Both the position numbers and the translations under genes were made by a program. The notes under the pieces were generated by a model, which did no database searches, was not told the DNA's origin, and saw nothing but the letters and a program-made list of their open reading frames with translations. DNA of 61,844 nt from a virus, in the IMG/VR virus record IMGVR_UViG_3300031963_005593, positions 1 to 61,844 of that record; one strand, written 5' to 3'. Of this stretch, positions 32,168-40,508 are shown in pieces (the first letter of the stretch is position 1; each line of letters opens with the position of its first letter).

Positions 32168-33528
32168 AGATTTACCACAAGCGTATCGCTTTTCTAATCA
32201 GTGATCAGCATTTTATCCCTCATGGTGGGATTGGTCAGTTTGCCAAAGGCTTTACTGAAATGTGTCAGCGTATCGGCTGGAAAGTTGATATTGTTCTTGA
32301 CAAGTCACCTACTAATGCGTTTAATGATTTGATCAAAGAACTAGGTGCAAATATCATCTATCCAGATGAGCCATTGCGTTACACTGACCACACTGCAACA
32401 TTTGCGTTTACTGACACTATCAACTTTGAAAAGATTATCAACTTCCGAAAAGCTATTCTCAAGGGTTTTGAAACTAATCTATATGATATGATTGTCTGTA
32501 ATACGCAGGAAGCAATGACCGCTGCATATGCAATGACAGTCAATAAGTATATTCCAGTAGTGTTCTACACTCACTTACACAGCATGATCTTCCGCGAAGC
32601 GCAGAACTTCACGGACGTATTCCTTGACAGTTATCATAACTTCTATAACAAGCATATGGAATTCACTGATATCATTATCGGTACGCAGAGTCAAAAGAAC
32701 ATTGATGAATTGACTAAGTTTGGTGCTGCTAACTGTCAACTGCTACGTATGCCTATGAGTGAGCGCGGTCTGTTAGAAGAAAATAACGGAGAGCGTGAAG
32801 GTGTGTTGTTCATTGGTCGTTGGGAAGAAGGTAAGAATCCAGATGCATATATTCGTGCAATGAAGGATTGTCAGCTTCCTGCAAGAGTTATGACCAACAA
32901 AAATGGTGCTAAGAAGTTTGAGAAAGCATTTGCTGAAAACGGTATCACTGACTATGTGATTAAGGCAGGCATTGTTGGACAAGAGAAGGTAGACTTTATC
33001 AAGAGTTGCAAGGTCTTCTTCATGCCAAGCTTACGTGAAAACTACCCGTTTGCATTCTTAGAATGTCTTGGACATATGCCTTGCGTTGTCCTTGATACGC
33101 AGGATTGGTCTGATAACTTTGATTCAAAATACTATCACAAGACTTCACTAGCCAATGCAGGTGAAGTTATCAAGCAGCAATACAATCTTACTCCCGATGC
33201 ACATTATGCAACCGGGGCATTGCTCTACGTGAAGTCCCTAGATGATCAAGTGGCAGAAGGTTGGATTAGGTTTCTAGACGAATTTGTTGTCAAGCGTAGC
33301 AACAATAATTCTGCTAAGATCAATACTTACGATACCGTTAAGTATGCTGATTACATCAAAGACCTCAATCGCAATCATCTTGCAAGGGAAGACTTTGAAA
33401 GCGTGTTGAGCAATCGCTACAAGTTCTTGCATGTAGTATACACTGACAATGACACTTGGTTGTCTAAGGATCCGTGTTTTAAGCCAGTAGAAGAAACAGT
33501 CGGACCAAATCTGTTTGAAGGATTTTAA
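32164..33528 (+). CDS. GT-B fold glycosyltransferase 2
   Basis: A 454-residue glycosyltransferase with a GTG start overlapping the HNH gene by 4 bp. IAFLISDQHFIPHGGIGQFAKGF is the N-terminal Gly loop, VLFIGRWEEGKNPDAYIRAM begins the second domain (about 218-237), and FFMPSLRENYPFAFLECLGHMPCVV carries the E-x7-E donor-binding motif of GT4-like enzymes. The acceptor is unknown. It is followed by a sugar epimerase, so both may serve one glycan. Confidence 0.82.
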   Translation: MKIYHKRIAFLISDQHFIPHGGIGQFAKGFTEMCQRIGWKVDIVLDKSPTNAFNDLIKELGANIIYPDEPLRYTDHTATFAFTDTINFEKIINFRKAILKGFETNLYDMIVCNTQEAMTAAYAMTVNKYIPVVFYTHLHSMIFREAQNFTDVFLDSYHNFYNKHMEFTDIIIGTQSQKNIDELTKFGAANCQLLRMPMSERGLLEENNGEREGVLFIGRWEEGKNPDAYIRAMKDCQLPARVMTNKNGAKKFEKAFAENGITDYVIKAGIVGQEKVDFIKSCKVFFMPSLRENYPFAFLECLGHMPCVVLDTQDWSDNFDSKYYHKTSLANAGEVIKQQYNLTPDAHYATGALLYVKSLDDQVAEGWIRFLDEFVVKRSNNNSAKINTYDTVKYADYIKDLNRNHLAREDFESVLSNRYKFLHVVYTDNDTWLSKDPCFKPVEETVGPNLFEGF

Positions 33529-33529
33529 T

Positions 33530-34366
33530 ATGAAGAAGATTTTAATTACAGGTAACTCAGGCTACATCGGCTCTCATCTATGCAAGATGTTGGAAGGGGA
33601 GTATGAGATTCACGGGTTAGACATTCGTGAGCCGCAACATCCAGTCAAAGAATTTCATCAGATTGACATTAATCGGTTGTTTGTTATTGATCAAGAATAC
33701 GATGCAGTCATTCATCTTGCTGCACTTGTTAATGTTGGTGAGAGTGAACGTATTCCCATTCAATATTATATTACCAATATCAACGGTACAATGAACGTGA
33801 TCAACAAGATAAAGACAAAGAACTTTATCTTTGCTAGTACTGGTGCTGCTGAACTATGCGAAAGCGCATATGGTATCAGCAAGAGAGCGGCAGAAGATGT
33901 TGTTCGTGAATATTGCACTACACATAGGCCAATTCCCTACACAATCTTTAGATTCTATAACGTGATTGGTACTGATGGCTATAAGCCTACAAATCCAGAC
34001 GGGTTGATGTATAATCTCATCAAAGCGGTTGATACAGATGAATTCACTATCTATGGTAAAGATTATGAGCAGAGCCATGACGGTACGGCAATTCGGGACT
34101 ATGTTCATGTAAACGAAATTTGTCATGCGTTGAAGCTAGCAATTGAGAAACCTGCTAATAAAGTAGAATCGTTAGGTCATGGCGTAGGCTATACTGTTAG
34201 AGAGATTGTAAACAAGTTTCAAGAAGTCAACGACACTTTCTTTGATATCAAGTATGGTCCTCGTAGACCAGGCGACGCTGCTGTTAGTGTGTTAGAAGAT
34301 GTTTCCAGCTATATGGCAAACCTATATACTATGGATCAGCTTTTAAAGGTTGACAACATTGTTTAA
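33530..34366 (+). CDS. NAD-dependent sugar epimerase/dehydratase
   Basis: A 278-residue short-chain (GalE-like) enzyme; start at 33530, 1 bp after the upstream stop. KKILITGNSGYIGSHLCKML is the NAD-binding GxxGxxG; LAALVNVGESE, FASTGAAE and AYGISKRAAED provide the S/T-Y-K triad (Tyr-x3-Lys in YGISK). DGTAIRDYVHVNEI and GPRRPGDA match UDP-glucose 4-epimerases. It probably supplies UDP-galactose or a related sugar to the glycosyltransferases. Confidence 0.9.
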   Translation: MKKILITGNSGYIGSHLCKMLEGEYEIHGLDIREPQHPVKEFHQIDINRLFVIDQEYDAVIHLAALVNVGESERIPIQYYITNINGTMNVINKIKTKNFIFASTGAAELCESAYGISKRAAEDVVREYCTTHRPIPYTIFRFYNVIGTDGYKPTNPDGLMYNLIKAVDTDEFTIYGKDYEQSHDGTAIRDYVHVNEICHALKLAIEKPANKVESLGHGVGYTVREIVNKFQEVNDTFFDIKYGPRRPGDAAVSVLEDVSSYMANLYTMDQLLKVDNIV

Positions 34367-34384
34367 TTATGATAGAGTGGTAAC

Positions 34385-34975
34385 ATGAATATATTTTACA
34401 CAGACTACGACCCTGAGGTTGCTGCCCGCAATATGGTTGACCGCCATGTTGTCAAAATGATTCTTGAGACAGCACAGCTCCTATCAACTGCCCATCGTGT
34501 TCTTGATGGTGAAATGATTGTTGGCAAGAATGATAAGGGCCGCAAGACGACGAAGTGGACACTTCCTGATGCTAGAGATACTATTATTTACGCTTCTACT
34601 CATCGTAATCATCCGTCAGCCATCTGGGTGCGTGAATCTGCTGCTAATTATAATTGGCTTTATTCTCATTTATTGGCTCTTGGTCGTGAGTATACCTATC
34701 GTTATGGTCGTACTCACCTTACTATTGATAAGTTAGAGTCAGTACTAAAGCAAACTCCTAATAACATTCCCCAAAGTAAAATGATGACCAAGATGCCGTC
34801 TTGCATGGACAAGCAGTATATCATTAGTTTGGACCCAATTATCAACTATCGCAACTATTACAACTACGGCAAGACCGACTTGCTGCGTTGGTCTAATCGT
34901 CCTCCCCCGCAGTGGATTGACGGAACGATTATAGTGACTGACGGTAAAAAGCAGATATATACTATACAGAGGTAA
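34385..34975 (+). CDS. Conserved phage protein
   Basis: A 196-residue protein known from many T4-type phages: IFYTDYDPEVAARNMVDRHVVKMILETAQLLSTAHRVLDG, HRNHPSAIWVRESAANYNWLYSHLLAL and YRNYYNYGKTDLLRWSNRPPPQW. Conserved His, Lys, Trp and Arg suggest an enzyme, but no reaction is established to my knowledge. Confidence 0.7.
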   Translation: MNIFYTDYDPEVAARNMVDRHVVKMILETAQLLSTAHRVLDGEMIVGKNDKGRKTTKWTLPDARDTIIYASTHRNHPSAIWVRESAANYNWLYSHLLALGREYTYRYGRTHLTIDKLESVLKQTPNNIPQSKMMTKMPSCMDKQYIISLDPIINYRNYYNYGKTDLLRWSNRPPPQWIDGTIIVTDGKKQIYTIQR

Positions 34976-34979
34976 AAAC

Positions 34980-35393
34980 ATGTTTGACGCAATTAAAAAG
35001 TGGTTCAGTCCAGCCCCAGAGCCGGTTCCTGAACCTGTGCCAGAGGTAAAGAAGGCACCTAAGAAGAAAGAACTAAGTCCTAAGGAAAAGGCAACGGCAG
35101 CAGGCGAACCTTATATCGCTATCCTAAGCGTTGACCTTGATCCTGCTGATATCAACAATGGCAGTTTTGAACTTGATTGGAACGACAAGTTTGTTGTCAA
35201 TCTCGTTAAGCAGGGTTATAAGATTCGTGCAGACGATACCGACGCACAAATTGTAGATCGTTGGTTCCAAACTGTATGTCGAAACATTGCGCTTGAGGTA
35301 TATGAGCAAGAACAAGCCGATCCAGCAAAGCGTGACGATGTTCGTATTATTCAACAGCGTGATTTGGGTAACGGCTACACCGAAGTTAGCTAA
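34980..35393 (+). CDS. Conserved T4-type phage protein
   Basis: A 137-residue protein with a Pro/Lys-rich N-terminal linker (PAPEPVPEPVPEVKKAPKKK), then ATAAGEPYIAILSVDLDPADINNGSFELDWNDKFV and a helix VDRWFQTVCRNIALEVYEQ. This is common in marine T4-type phages and has no known function. Confidence 0.7.
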   Translation: MFDAIKKWFSPAPEPVPEPVPEVKKAPKKKELSPKEKATAAGEPYIAILSVDLDPADINNGSFELDWNDKFVVNLVKQGYKIRADDTDAQIVDRWFQTVCRNIALEVYEQEQADPAKRDDVRIIQQRDLGNGYTEVS

Positions 35394-35407
35394 TTGGATA
35401 TTTTTGG

Positions 35408-35436
35408 TTGACTTTTCTGTAAAATAGTCGTATATT
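35408..35436 (+). promoter_or_regulatory. Sigma70-type promoter
   Basis: TTGACT at 35408-35413 and TATATT at 35431-35436, 17-bp spacer, preceded by TTTTTGG like the early promoter family at 42-60 kb. Confidence 0.7.
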
Positions 35437-35468
35437 AAACATACTGTTTAATATCATTGGAACATATC

Positions 35469-36671
35469 ATGACTACCAAAACTAAGATTTCCTTCACTAA
35501 GAGTAACCTTAAGGTTGACCTAAGTACTATTGAAAATCCGCTAGCAAAGAAGAAGGCCGATTTGGTAAACAAAACATTGGCTGAACTGTCTGATGAATTG
35601 CTAGCTGATACAGATTTCATGAAGGCAGTTAATTTCTATAAGGCAAACGGTATTAAGTTTGATCCTAACTCAATTCCAAAGGGTGTCATGAAGCCCCTAA
35701 AGAGTATTCTTGTTCCAGAAGAAGTCCAGCGACTTTTAGACTCCGCGCACTGCACCAGTGTACTGTCTAAGTTTGATCCTAGGCTCACTAGCCCGGCATA
35801 CGTTGTTAATGTAATGAATAGTGGAGACCTTCTGCTGTTCGACACTATGCATGGAACCACTACTGTAACCGCAATGGTACGAAGCGGTCTTTTCGAAGGA
35901 TATGACGAATCTAACTGGCAAGATTTCCCTTATCCTTGCTGGATTATTGAAACCGACGAAGAAAGCTTTGCTGCCCGTGCAGCACTATATCGTAACGGCG
36001 AAGGCAGCAAGCCTTGGGAACCCTACGACTATCACCGCGTTTACGTCCGTAGCTTCACTCTTTATAATGATGCCGGTCCTAAGGACAAATATGCACTTGC
36101 TGCTAAGAAGCAGAAGATTTGTGAGCGCGAATATGCAGTTCCTCTCCCCAAGAAGCATCCGCAACAGGGTATGGCAGGAACTACTTCTCGTGTAGAAGAT
36201 ATTGCCGGTTACGATGAAGCTGAATTGGGTGAGTTCGAATTTATCATGAAGACCAATAATAAGTACTGGCACGGAACTGCATTGGATTCTGCTGCGTTTG
36301 GTTTTTATGGAAATCTCTATAGGGGTCTTAATCTTGCAGGTGTCCCGCTTAAGGGTAAGGAATATGACCAGTTCATGAACGATATCCATGCAATCATCAA
36401 AACGTTCTTTGTTAGTATGAATCAGTTGCGTACTGTCACTTCTGCTACCTACAAGACTTGGATGGAACTACAAGGTCGTAAGGGCGGCGCTCCCGCCGAC
36501 AACTGCGCTCTTGCAATCGTGTCTAAGATTTATAAGAGGTTGGGCGGAACTCATCCGATTACGAGTGATGCAACTGCGTATGTATATGCTCCCACTCCTA
36601 CTACTCGGCATGACATTTACGATTCTCTCCCCCTTTCAATGAGGCAGAAAATTGCAAACTCTACCCTCTGA
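35469..36671 (+). CDS. ParB-like phage protein, divergent
   Basis: A 400-residue protein; start at 35469 (MTTKTKISF) preferred over 35457. Residues about 90-190 read KFDPRLTSPAYVVNVMNSGDLLLFDTMHGTTTVTAMV then PCWIIETDEESFAARAALYRNG: the strand order and position match ParB/Srx domains (DGQHR-x-x-A), but the key motif is DTMHGTTTV, so nuclease or nucleotide binding may be lost or changed. The C-terminal half is helical and unassigned. A related protein is widespread in T4-type phages. Confidence 0.6.
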   Translation: MTTKTKISFTKSNLKVDLSTIENPLAKKKADLVNKTLAELSDELLADTDFMKAVNFYKANGIKFDPNSIPKGVMKPLKSILVPEEVQRLLDSAHCTSVLSKFDPRLTSPAYVVNVMNSGDLLLFDTMHGTTTVTAMVRSGLFEGYDESNWQDFPYPCWIIETDEESFAARAALYRNGEGSKPWEPYDYHRVYVRSFTLYNDAGPKDKYALAAKKQKICEREYAVPLPKKHPQQGMAGTTSRVEDIAGYDEAELGEFEFIMKTNNKYWHGTALDSAAFGFYGNLYRGLNLAGVPLKGKEYDQFMNDIHAIIKTFFVSMNQLRTVTSATYKTWMELQGRKGGAPADNCALAIVSKIYKRLGGTHPITSDATAYVYAPTPTTRHDIYDSLPLSMRQKIANSTL

Positions 36672-36681
36672 TAACTCGTGG

Positions 36682-37119
36682 ATGTATATCATTGTCCAAG
36701 CACAAACTCTTGTGCTTGGATATGGTATTACTACTAGAGCCGAACCTGCTGATCGTCTCTTGGAATACTCTAGGGCAGTCGCCTCGCCACAAACCTTTGT
36801 TGATCTGTATTATGGTAGCACAGAGCAAATTAAGGACCTTGAAAACTTTGTCAAAACAGAGTGGCGTAGGTTTCGCATGTCATTGTTCAGTGACAAGAGA
36901 CTAGAGTGGTTAGATCCAAAATACAACATTGATATCGAAGACCTTCAATATTTTATTGCCAACGCTGTTGTAAACTATCCCTATGATACTATCAAGAAAG
37001 TTAAGCCGCAGTTTCTCCCCTACATGATTGAACATGCAGGAACATTTTCCACAATTGATCAAAACCCAGATCATTTCCTTGATAAAATAAAGCTTGACAA
37101 AAAGCGCAAAAAAGTATAA
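36682..37119 (+). CDS. GIY-YIG-like nuclease domain protein
   Basis: A 145-residue protein; ATG at 36682 preferred over TTG at 36652. MYIIVQAQTLVLGYGITTRAEPADRLLEYSRAVASPQTF fits the GIY-YIG strand pair (YII ... YGIT) and the following Arg helix, then LYYGSTEQIKDLENFV. A perfect 10-bp hairpin (36696-36719) lies at its very start. Function as nuclease is not proven. Confidence 0.5.
   Translation: MYIIVQAQTLVLGYGITTRAEPADRLLEYSRAVASPQTFVDLYYGSTEQIKDLENFVKTEWRRFRMSLFSDKRLEWLDPKYNIDIEDLQYFIANAVVNYPYDTIKKVKPQFLPYMIEHAGTFSTIDQNPDHFLDKIKLDKKRKKV
36696..36719 (+). other. Perfect hairpin in the 5' coding region
   Basis: CCAAGCACAA-actc-TTGTGCTTGG, 10-bp stem with 4-nt loop, 14 bases into the gene at 36682 and 25 bases after the preceding stop. 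Confidence 0.6.
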
Positions 37120-37120
37120 T
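37094..37120 (+). promoter_or_regulatory. Sigma70-like promoter, short spacer
   Basis: TTGACA at 37094-37099 and TATAAT at 37115-37120 with a 15-bp spacer, overlapping the upstream stop codon. It precedes the exonuclease gene. Confidence 0.5.
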
Positions 37121-37148
37121 ATGCGTATATTAACAGACAGGATTCTAC

Positions 37149-38150
37149 ATGAAATACGCTCTTATTGACACTGCTAACACTTTCTTCCGCGCCCGTCACG
37201 TTGCTAGTCGTAACACTGACACTTGGGAGAAGATTGGCATGGCTATGCATCTTACTATGTCGTCCGTCAATATGATCGTTCGCCAGTATGGCATTGACCA
37301 TGTTGTGTTCTGTCTTGAGGGTCGTAGCTGGCGCAAGGAGTTCTATCCCCGCTACAAGGCTCATCGCAAGCTTGACGAAAGCGCAATGACCGAGCGTGAA
37401 GTAGAAGAAAATCAGATGTTTTGGGAAACGTATGATGTTTTCACTACTTACTTGCGTGAGAAGACTAACGCTAGCGTATTGCGTGTTCCCAATGCAGAAG
37501 CAGACGATATCATTGCCCGCTTCATTGACTTGCATCCTAACGATGAACACTTCATTATTTCTAGTGACAGTGACTTTGTCCAGCTTATCAGCGAGAATGT
37601 AAAGCAATACAACGGTGTTGCTAACCAGCTTATCACAATTGATGGTTACTTCAATGATCGCGGTAAGCCCATCAAGGACAAGAAGACTGGCGAGCCTAAG
37701 TTGCTTGAAGACCCTGAGTATTTGCTGTTCAAGAAGATTATTCGTGGTGACGCAACTGACAACGTGTTCAGTGCATATCCGGGCGCTCGTGAGAAGGGTT
37801 CTAAGAACACTATCGGCATTCGTGATGCGTTTGAAGATCGCGTAAAGCAGGGCTTCAAGTGGAATAACTTTCTCTTGCAGAAGTGGGTCGATCATGAGGG
37901 CGTTGAACACCGCGTTAAGGATGATTATGAACGCAACCGCACTCTGATTGATCTTCGTGCTATGCCCGACAATATCAAAGAAACCGTAGATAACATCATT
38001 AAGAGTGATGTTCGTACTACTACGACTCCGATGGTCGGCGTACAGCTAATGAAGTTCTGCGGTAAGTATGAGTTGACTAAGATTAGCGAACAGGCTGAAA
38101 CTTACAGCAAGTGGCTTAACTCCCCGTATAAGGGTGTACTCAATGGCTGA
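37149..38150 (+). CDS. 5'-3' exonuclease (T4 RNase H/FEN type)
   Basis: A 333-residue PIN/FEN nuclease. YALIDTANTFFRARH (first Asp), VVFCLEGRSWRKEFYPRYKAHRK (second acidic site and helical arch), NAEADDIIARFI, ISSDSDFVQLI and IIRGDATDNV supply the acidic metal ligands in the right order. It removes RNA primers or flaps on the lagging strand and works with the polymerase, clamp and ligase in this window. It overlaps the next gene by 8 bp. Confidence 0.9.
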   Translation: MKYALIDTANTFFRARHVASRNTDTWEKIGMAMHLTMSSVNMIVRQYGIDHVVFCLEGRSWRKEFYPRYKAHRKLDESAMTEREVEENQMFWETYDVFTTYLREKTNASVLRVPNAEADDIIARFIDLHPNDEHFIISSDSDFVQLISENVKQYNGVANQLITIDGYFNDRGKPIKDKKTGEPKLLEDPEYLLFKKIIRGDATDNVFSAYPGAREKGSKNTIGIRDAFEDRVKQGFKWNNFLLQKWVDHEGVEHRVKDDYERNRTLIDLRAMPDNIKETVDNIIKSDVRTTTTPMVGVQLMKFCGKYELTKISEQAETYSKWLNSPYKGVLNG

Positions 38151-38514
38151 TAGCATTCCGTGGTTCAAAGCATTACAGAGTAAGTCACGTGGTTTCCGTC
38201 CTGGTATGGAAATTCATGTCATGACCGCAGGTAGTAAGACCGGTAAGTCCGTCATTCTTGATTTTGAGAGTGATGATTTTAAGCCTTGGCGTGAGACAAT
38301 GCGCCCTCACTATGCTGAATATATTGACTTTGATACTGGTGAGACATACTGGAAGAAGTTAAGTCGCCTGCCCGCAGCAAGCTGCCTGTATCGTGCTAAT
38401 AATGTAATTCGTCATAATGAAGACGGAACATATCAGTACGTAAAAAATCGTAAAGACGGAAATCTTCGGCAGCTAACCGAAGACGAAATTATGTGGGTAT
38501 TGTTACATGTCTAA
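38143..38514 (+). CDS. Hypothetical phage protein
   Basis: A 123-residue protein (start 38143). It contains SIPWFKALQSKSRGFRPGMEIHVMTAGSKTGKSVI, where GSKTGKS has a P-loop-like look but no other NTPase motif follows. The end is TEDEIMWVLLHV. Unrecognised. Confidence 0.55.
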   Translation: MADSIPWFKALQSKSRGFRPGMEIHVMTAGSKTGKSVILDFESDDFKPWRETMRPHYAEYIDFDTGETYWKKLSRLPAASCLYRANNVIRHNEDGTYQYVKNRKDGNLRQLTEDEIMWVLLHV

Positions 38515-38806
38515 AGAAATGTTGTTGTGCAAAGATTGTAAACATTCTACTATGCTTCTGGTGGATAGGATTTTCACATTGAATGGTCTTGTGGGGGCAC
38601 AGGATGTTAACTATAAATGCTCCAAATTTCCACAGAATGCGACCGTAGTTGAGAATATGGTTACTGGTCCACAGAAGATAAAGGCTAAACTTCCATACTG
38701 TGAAATTACTCGTCGTCATGGTGAATGCGGGCAAAATGCAAAGTACTGGCAACCCAAACATAAGAAAGATTTATTTAAAATGCTAACAAAGGAAGAACAT
38801 GACTGA
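38507..38806 (+). CDS. Cys-rich small phage protein
   Basis: A 99-residue protein with LCKDCKHS, KCSKF, YCEI and ECGQN, a probable treble zinc site (CxxC plus later Cys). It overlaps both neighbours by 8 bp. Function unknown. Confidence 0.6.
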   Translation: MSKEMLLCKDCKHSTMLLVDRIFTLNGLVGAQDVNYKCSKFPQNATVVENMVTGPQKIKAKLPYCEITRRHGECGQNAKYWQPKHKKDLFKMLTKEEHD

Positions 38807-39254
38807 ACTAGTAGCAAAGCCAATCGTTAAAAATCAGTTTTGGATTGTTACTGACGGCAATAAGAAGGTCGGTAACATTGAAGCAAACAACGCGGGATAC
38901 GGGGTGCAGATTAACGGCACCTTCCTTCAGTTCAACAACACAGATGAATTGAAGAAATCTACTAAGATTCGCTTTGAATCCATTGCAAACACTATCTCAA
39001 AGCCCACACATCCATACCCTGAATATCCTACTACAAAGAGAGTATATAACAGTATCTTGGATATTCAGCGAGGATTGCATCTGTTCACTAAGACTAAAAA
39101 GAGCAAGTGTCTTCATGCTGCCGGCTATTTTGTCATGGAACAGAATGGTGTCAAGCAAGTAGTATTTTGCCCTAAGTATATCTTTATCCAACGATATTCG
39201 TATCAAGGACCGTTTAAAACAGAAGATGAAGCTAAAAGTGTGATAAATATATAG
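38799..39254 (+). CDS. Conserved phage protein
   Basis: A 151-residue protein: IVKNQFWIVTDGNKKVGNIEANNAGYGVQINGTFLQF then RGLHLFTKTKKSKCLHAAGYFV. The pattern (WIV...G.KVG, then CxHAAGYF, CPKYIFIQRY) is common in T4-type phages and uncharacterised. Its stop codon lies in the late promoter of the next gene. Confidence 0.65.
   Translation: MTELVAKPIVKNQFWIVTDGNKKVGNIEANNAGYGVQINGTFLQFNNTDELKKSTKIRFESIANTISKPTHPYPEYPTTKRVYNSILDIQRGLHLFTKTKKSKCLHAAGYFVMEQNGVKQVVFCPKYIFIQRYSYQGPFKTEDEAKSVINI
39242..39254 (+). promoter_or_regulatory. Late promoter with 3-nt leader (GATAAATATATAG)
   Basis: GATAAATA at 39242-39249 gives +1 near 39255, 3 nt before the ATG at 39258. Confidence 0.5.
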
Positions 39255-39257
39255 ATT

Positions 39258-39464
39258 ATGTTACACATTAAGAAGTTTATGGACCGAATGTCCATGGTAG
39301 AATCCAAAATGAACAAGGATGTGGTTCTTCCCATTATGGACGCCCGCGGGCTTAGAGACGATATTGCTAGGCTTTTGGCTGATTTACACGAACTTTCATC
39401 TAACAAAAATGAAGGTTCCGATCAAGCAATTGAACTAGAAATTAAAGGCGGTTCATTCAAATGA
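39258..39464 (+). CDS. Small T4-type phage protein with leader-like start
   Basis: A 68-residue protein: MLHIKKFMDRMSMVES then VLPIMDARGLRDDIARLLADLHEL. The start resembles the capsid-targeting-like leaders (MVES). It is a familiar small protein of T4-type phages. It has a late promoter with almost no leader. Function unknown. Confidence 0.6.
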   Translation: MLHIKKFMDRMSMVESKMNKDVVLPIMDARGLRDDIARLLADLHELSSNKNEGSDQAIELEIKGGSFK

Positions 39465-39772
39465 GCAGAACACAGCCAACTGTACTGGTTGAGTACGTAG
39501 ACAAGAAGACCTACAAATGTGATCAGATTGTAGAGGCAGCAGGTATTTGGGCCGTGTTCTACGATGATCAACCTATCAATCTAAAGTCTAGTCATTATCT
39601 AGTAAATGACGTTGCTCCTAAATACAAGAAGACCAGTTTCAGTAACCCTGGACACGCTCGTAACCTTTGTCGCAAACTTAACGCACAGTTTAAGACAGAC
39701 AAGTTTACTGTAGTGTTTATGAACAGCGGTAGAACGGTCTACCCCGATGACCTATCCCAAGACCAAAACTGA
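39461..39772 (+). CDS. Hypothetical phage protein
   Basis: A 103-residue protein, basic (YKCDQIVEAAGIWAVFYDD ... NPGHARNLCRKLNAQF), overlapping the previous gene by 4 bp and the next by 26 bp. No family recognised. Confidence 0.55.
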   Translation: MSRTQPTVLVEYVDKKTYKCDQIVEAAGIWAVFYDDQPINLKSSHYLVNDVAPKYKKTSFSNPGHARNLCRKLNAQFKTDKFTVVFMNSGRTVYPDDLSQDQN

Positions 39773-40166
39773 AATAGTAAAATTATTAGTAGATCAGCTA
39801 AAAGATGATCCTGACTTTCCATGGAAAGACAAGCCATACGATAAAGTAGTGTTTGAATGGTTTGTTACTGGTAGAGCAGGGTCTGGACTACGATTATCAG
39901 ACGCCGGCAAAGTTGCATTTGAATATGCAAAGATAGCACATTATGAGTTTGAATTTTCGCCGCCGGGCTTAAAGACTAGAGATATAAATGCCTGGCACAA
40001 ATATGCATTGGTTCTTGACAAAAAGATTAAATGCCCCTACTACATCGGTGTAAAACAAGTTGACAAAACTAAGAAACAACCCTACATCAGATTTTATGAC
40101 AACAAGATAGCAATGATGATGGCCTTATACGGTGATCTACAAAGCTACATTGATTCAGTAAAATAG
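39747..40166 (+). CDS. Hypothetical phage protein
   Basis: A 139-residue protein: TEIVKLLVDQLKDDPDFPWKD, FEWFVTGRAGSGLRLSDAGKVAFEYAKIAHYEF and PYIRFYDNKIAMMMALYGDLQSYI. The GLRLSxxG stretch looks like a winged-helix turn, seen in other phage proteins of this size. Role unknown. Confidence 0.6.
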   Translation: MTYPKTKTEIVKLLVDQLKDDPDFPWKDKPYDKVVFEWFVTGRAGSGLRLSDAGKVAFEYAKIAHYEFEFSPPGLKTRDINAWHKYALVLDKKIKCPYYIGVKQVDKTKKQPYIRFYDNKIAMMMALYGDLQSYIDSVK

Positions 40167-40191
40167 TATTATTTTATGTTCGCAGTTGCAG

Positions 40192-40204
40192 CATAAATAA
40201 CATG
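40192..40204 (+). promoter_or_regulatory. Late promoter, T4-type (CATAAATA)
   Basis: CATAAATA at 40192-40199; +1 predicted at 40205, the first base of the CTTAGC hairpin. Confidence 0.6.
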
Positions 40205-40220
40205 CTTAGCCATTGCTAAG
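40205..40220 (+). other. 5'-terminal mRNA hairpin
   Basis: CTTAGC-CATT-GCTAAG, 6-bp perfect stem with 4-nt loop starting at the predicted +1, 28 nt before the EF-hand gene start. Confidence 0.55.
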
Positions 40221-40247
40221 TTACACAACACACACAGGAGAAAAATT

Positions 40248-40496
40248 ATGAAGAATATTGCAATTAGCCTTTTAGCGGCTCTCACACTATCGACCCCAGC
40301 ACTCGCTTCTTGGAAGAGCGATTTGTTTGCTAAGCTTGATGCAGACAAGAGCGGGGAAATTGCCCTTACTGAATTGACTGGCGCAGGATGCCGCACTCAG
40401 CCTAAGCTTTTTAACTATGCTGATAAGGATAACAGCAAGGGTCTTAGCAAGGCTGAATATTTCAACAACCGAGACCTTCTCGGTCGTTGCAGCTAA
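40248..40496 (+). CDS. Secreted EF-hand protein
   Basis: An 82-residue exported protein: signal peptide about 1-20 (LLAALTLSTPALA), then two EF-hand calcium loops, DADKSGEIALTEL and ADKDNSKGLSKAEYF (Asp at positions 1, 3 and Ser/Asn at 5, Glu at 12). Two Cys (GCRT and GRCS) could form a disulfide. It would act in the periplasm or outside the cell. A secreted calcium-binding protein is unusual for a phage. AGGAG precedes the ATG. Confidence 0.85.
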   Translation: MKNIAISLLAALTLSTPALASWKSDLFAKLDADKSGEIALTELTGAGCRTQPKLFNYADKDNSKGLSKAEYFNNRDLLGRCS

Positions 40497-40508
40497 GGAG
40501 TAGGTAAT

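Noticed and set aside
37071-37910. 279-residue minus-strand open frame over the exonuclease gene
   Set aside because: Antisense shadow of an unmistakable FEN/RNase H gene; no motif of its own.
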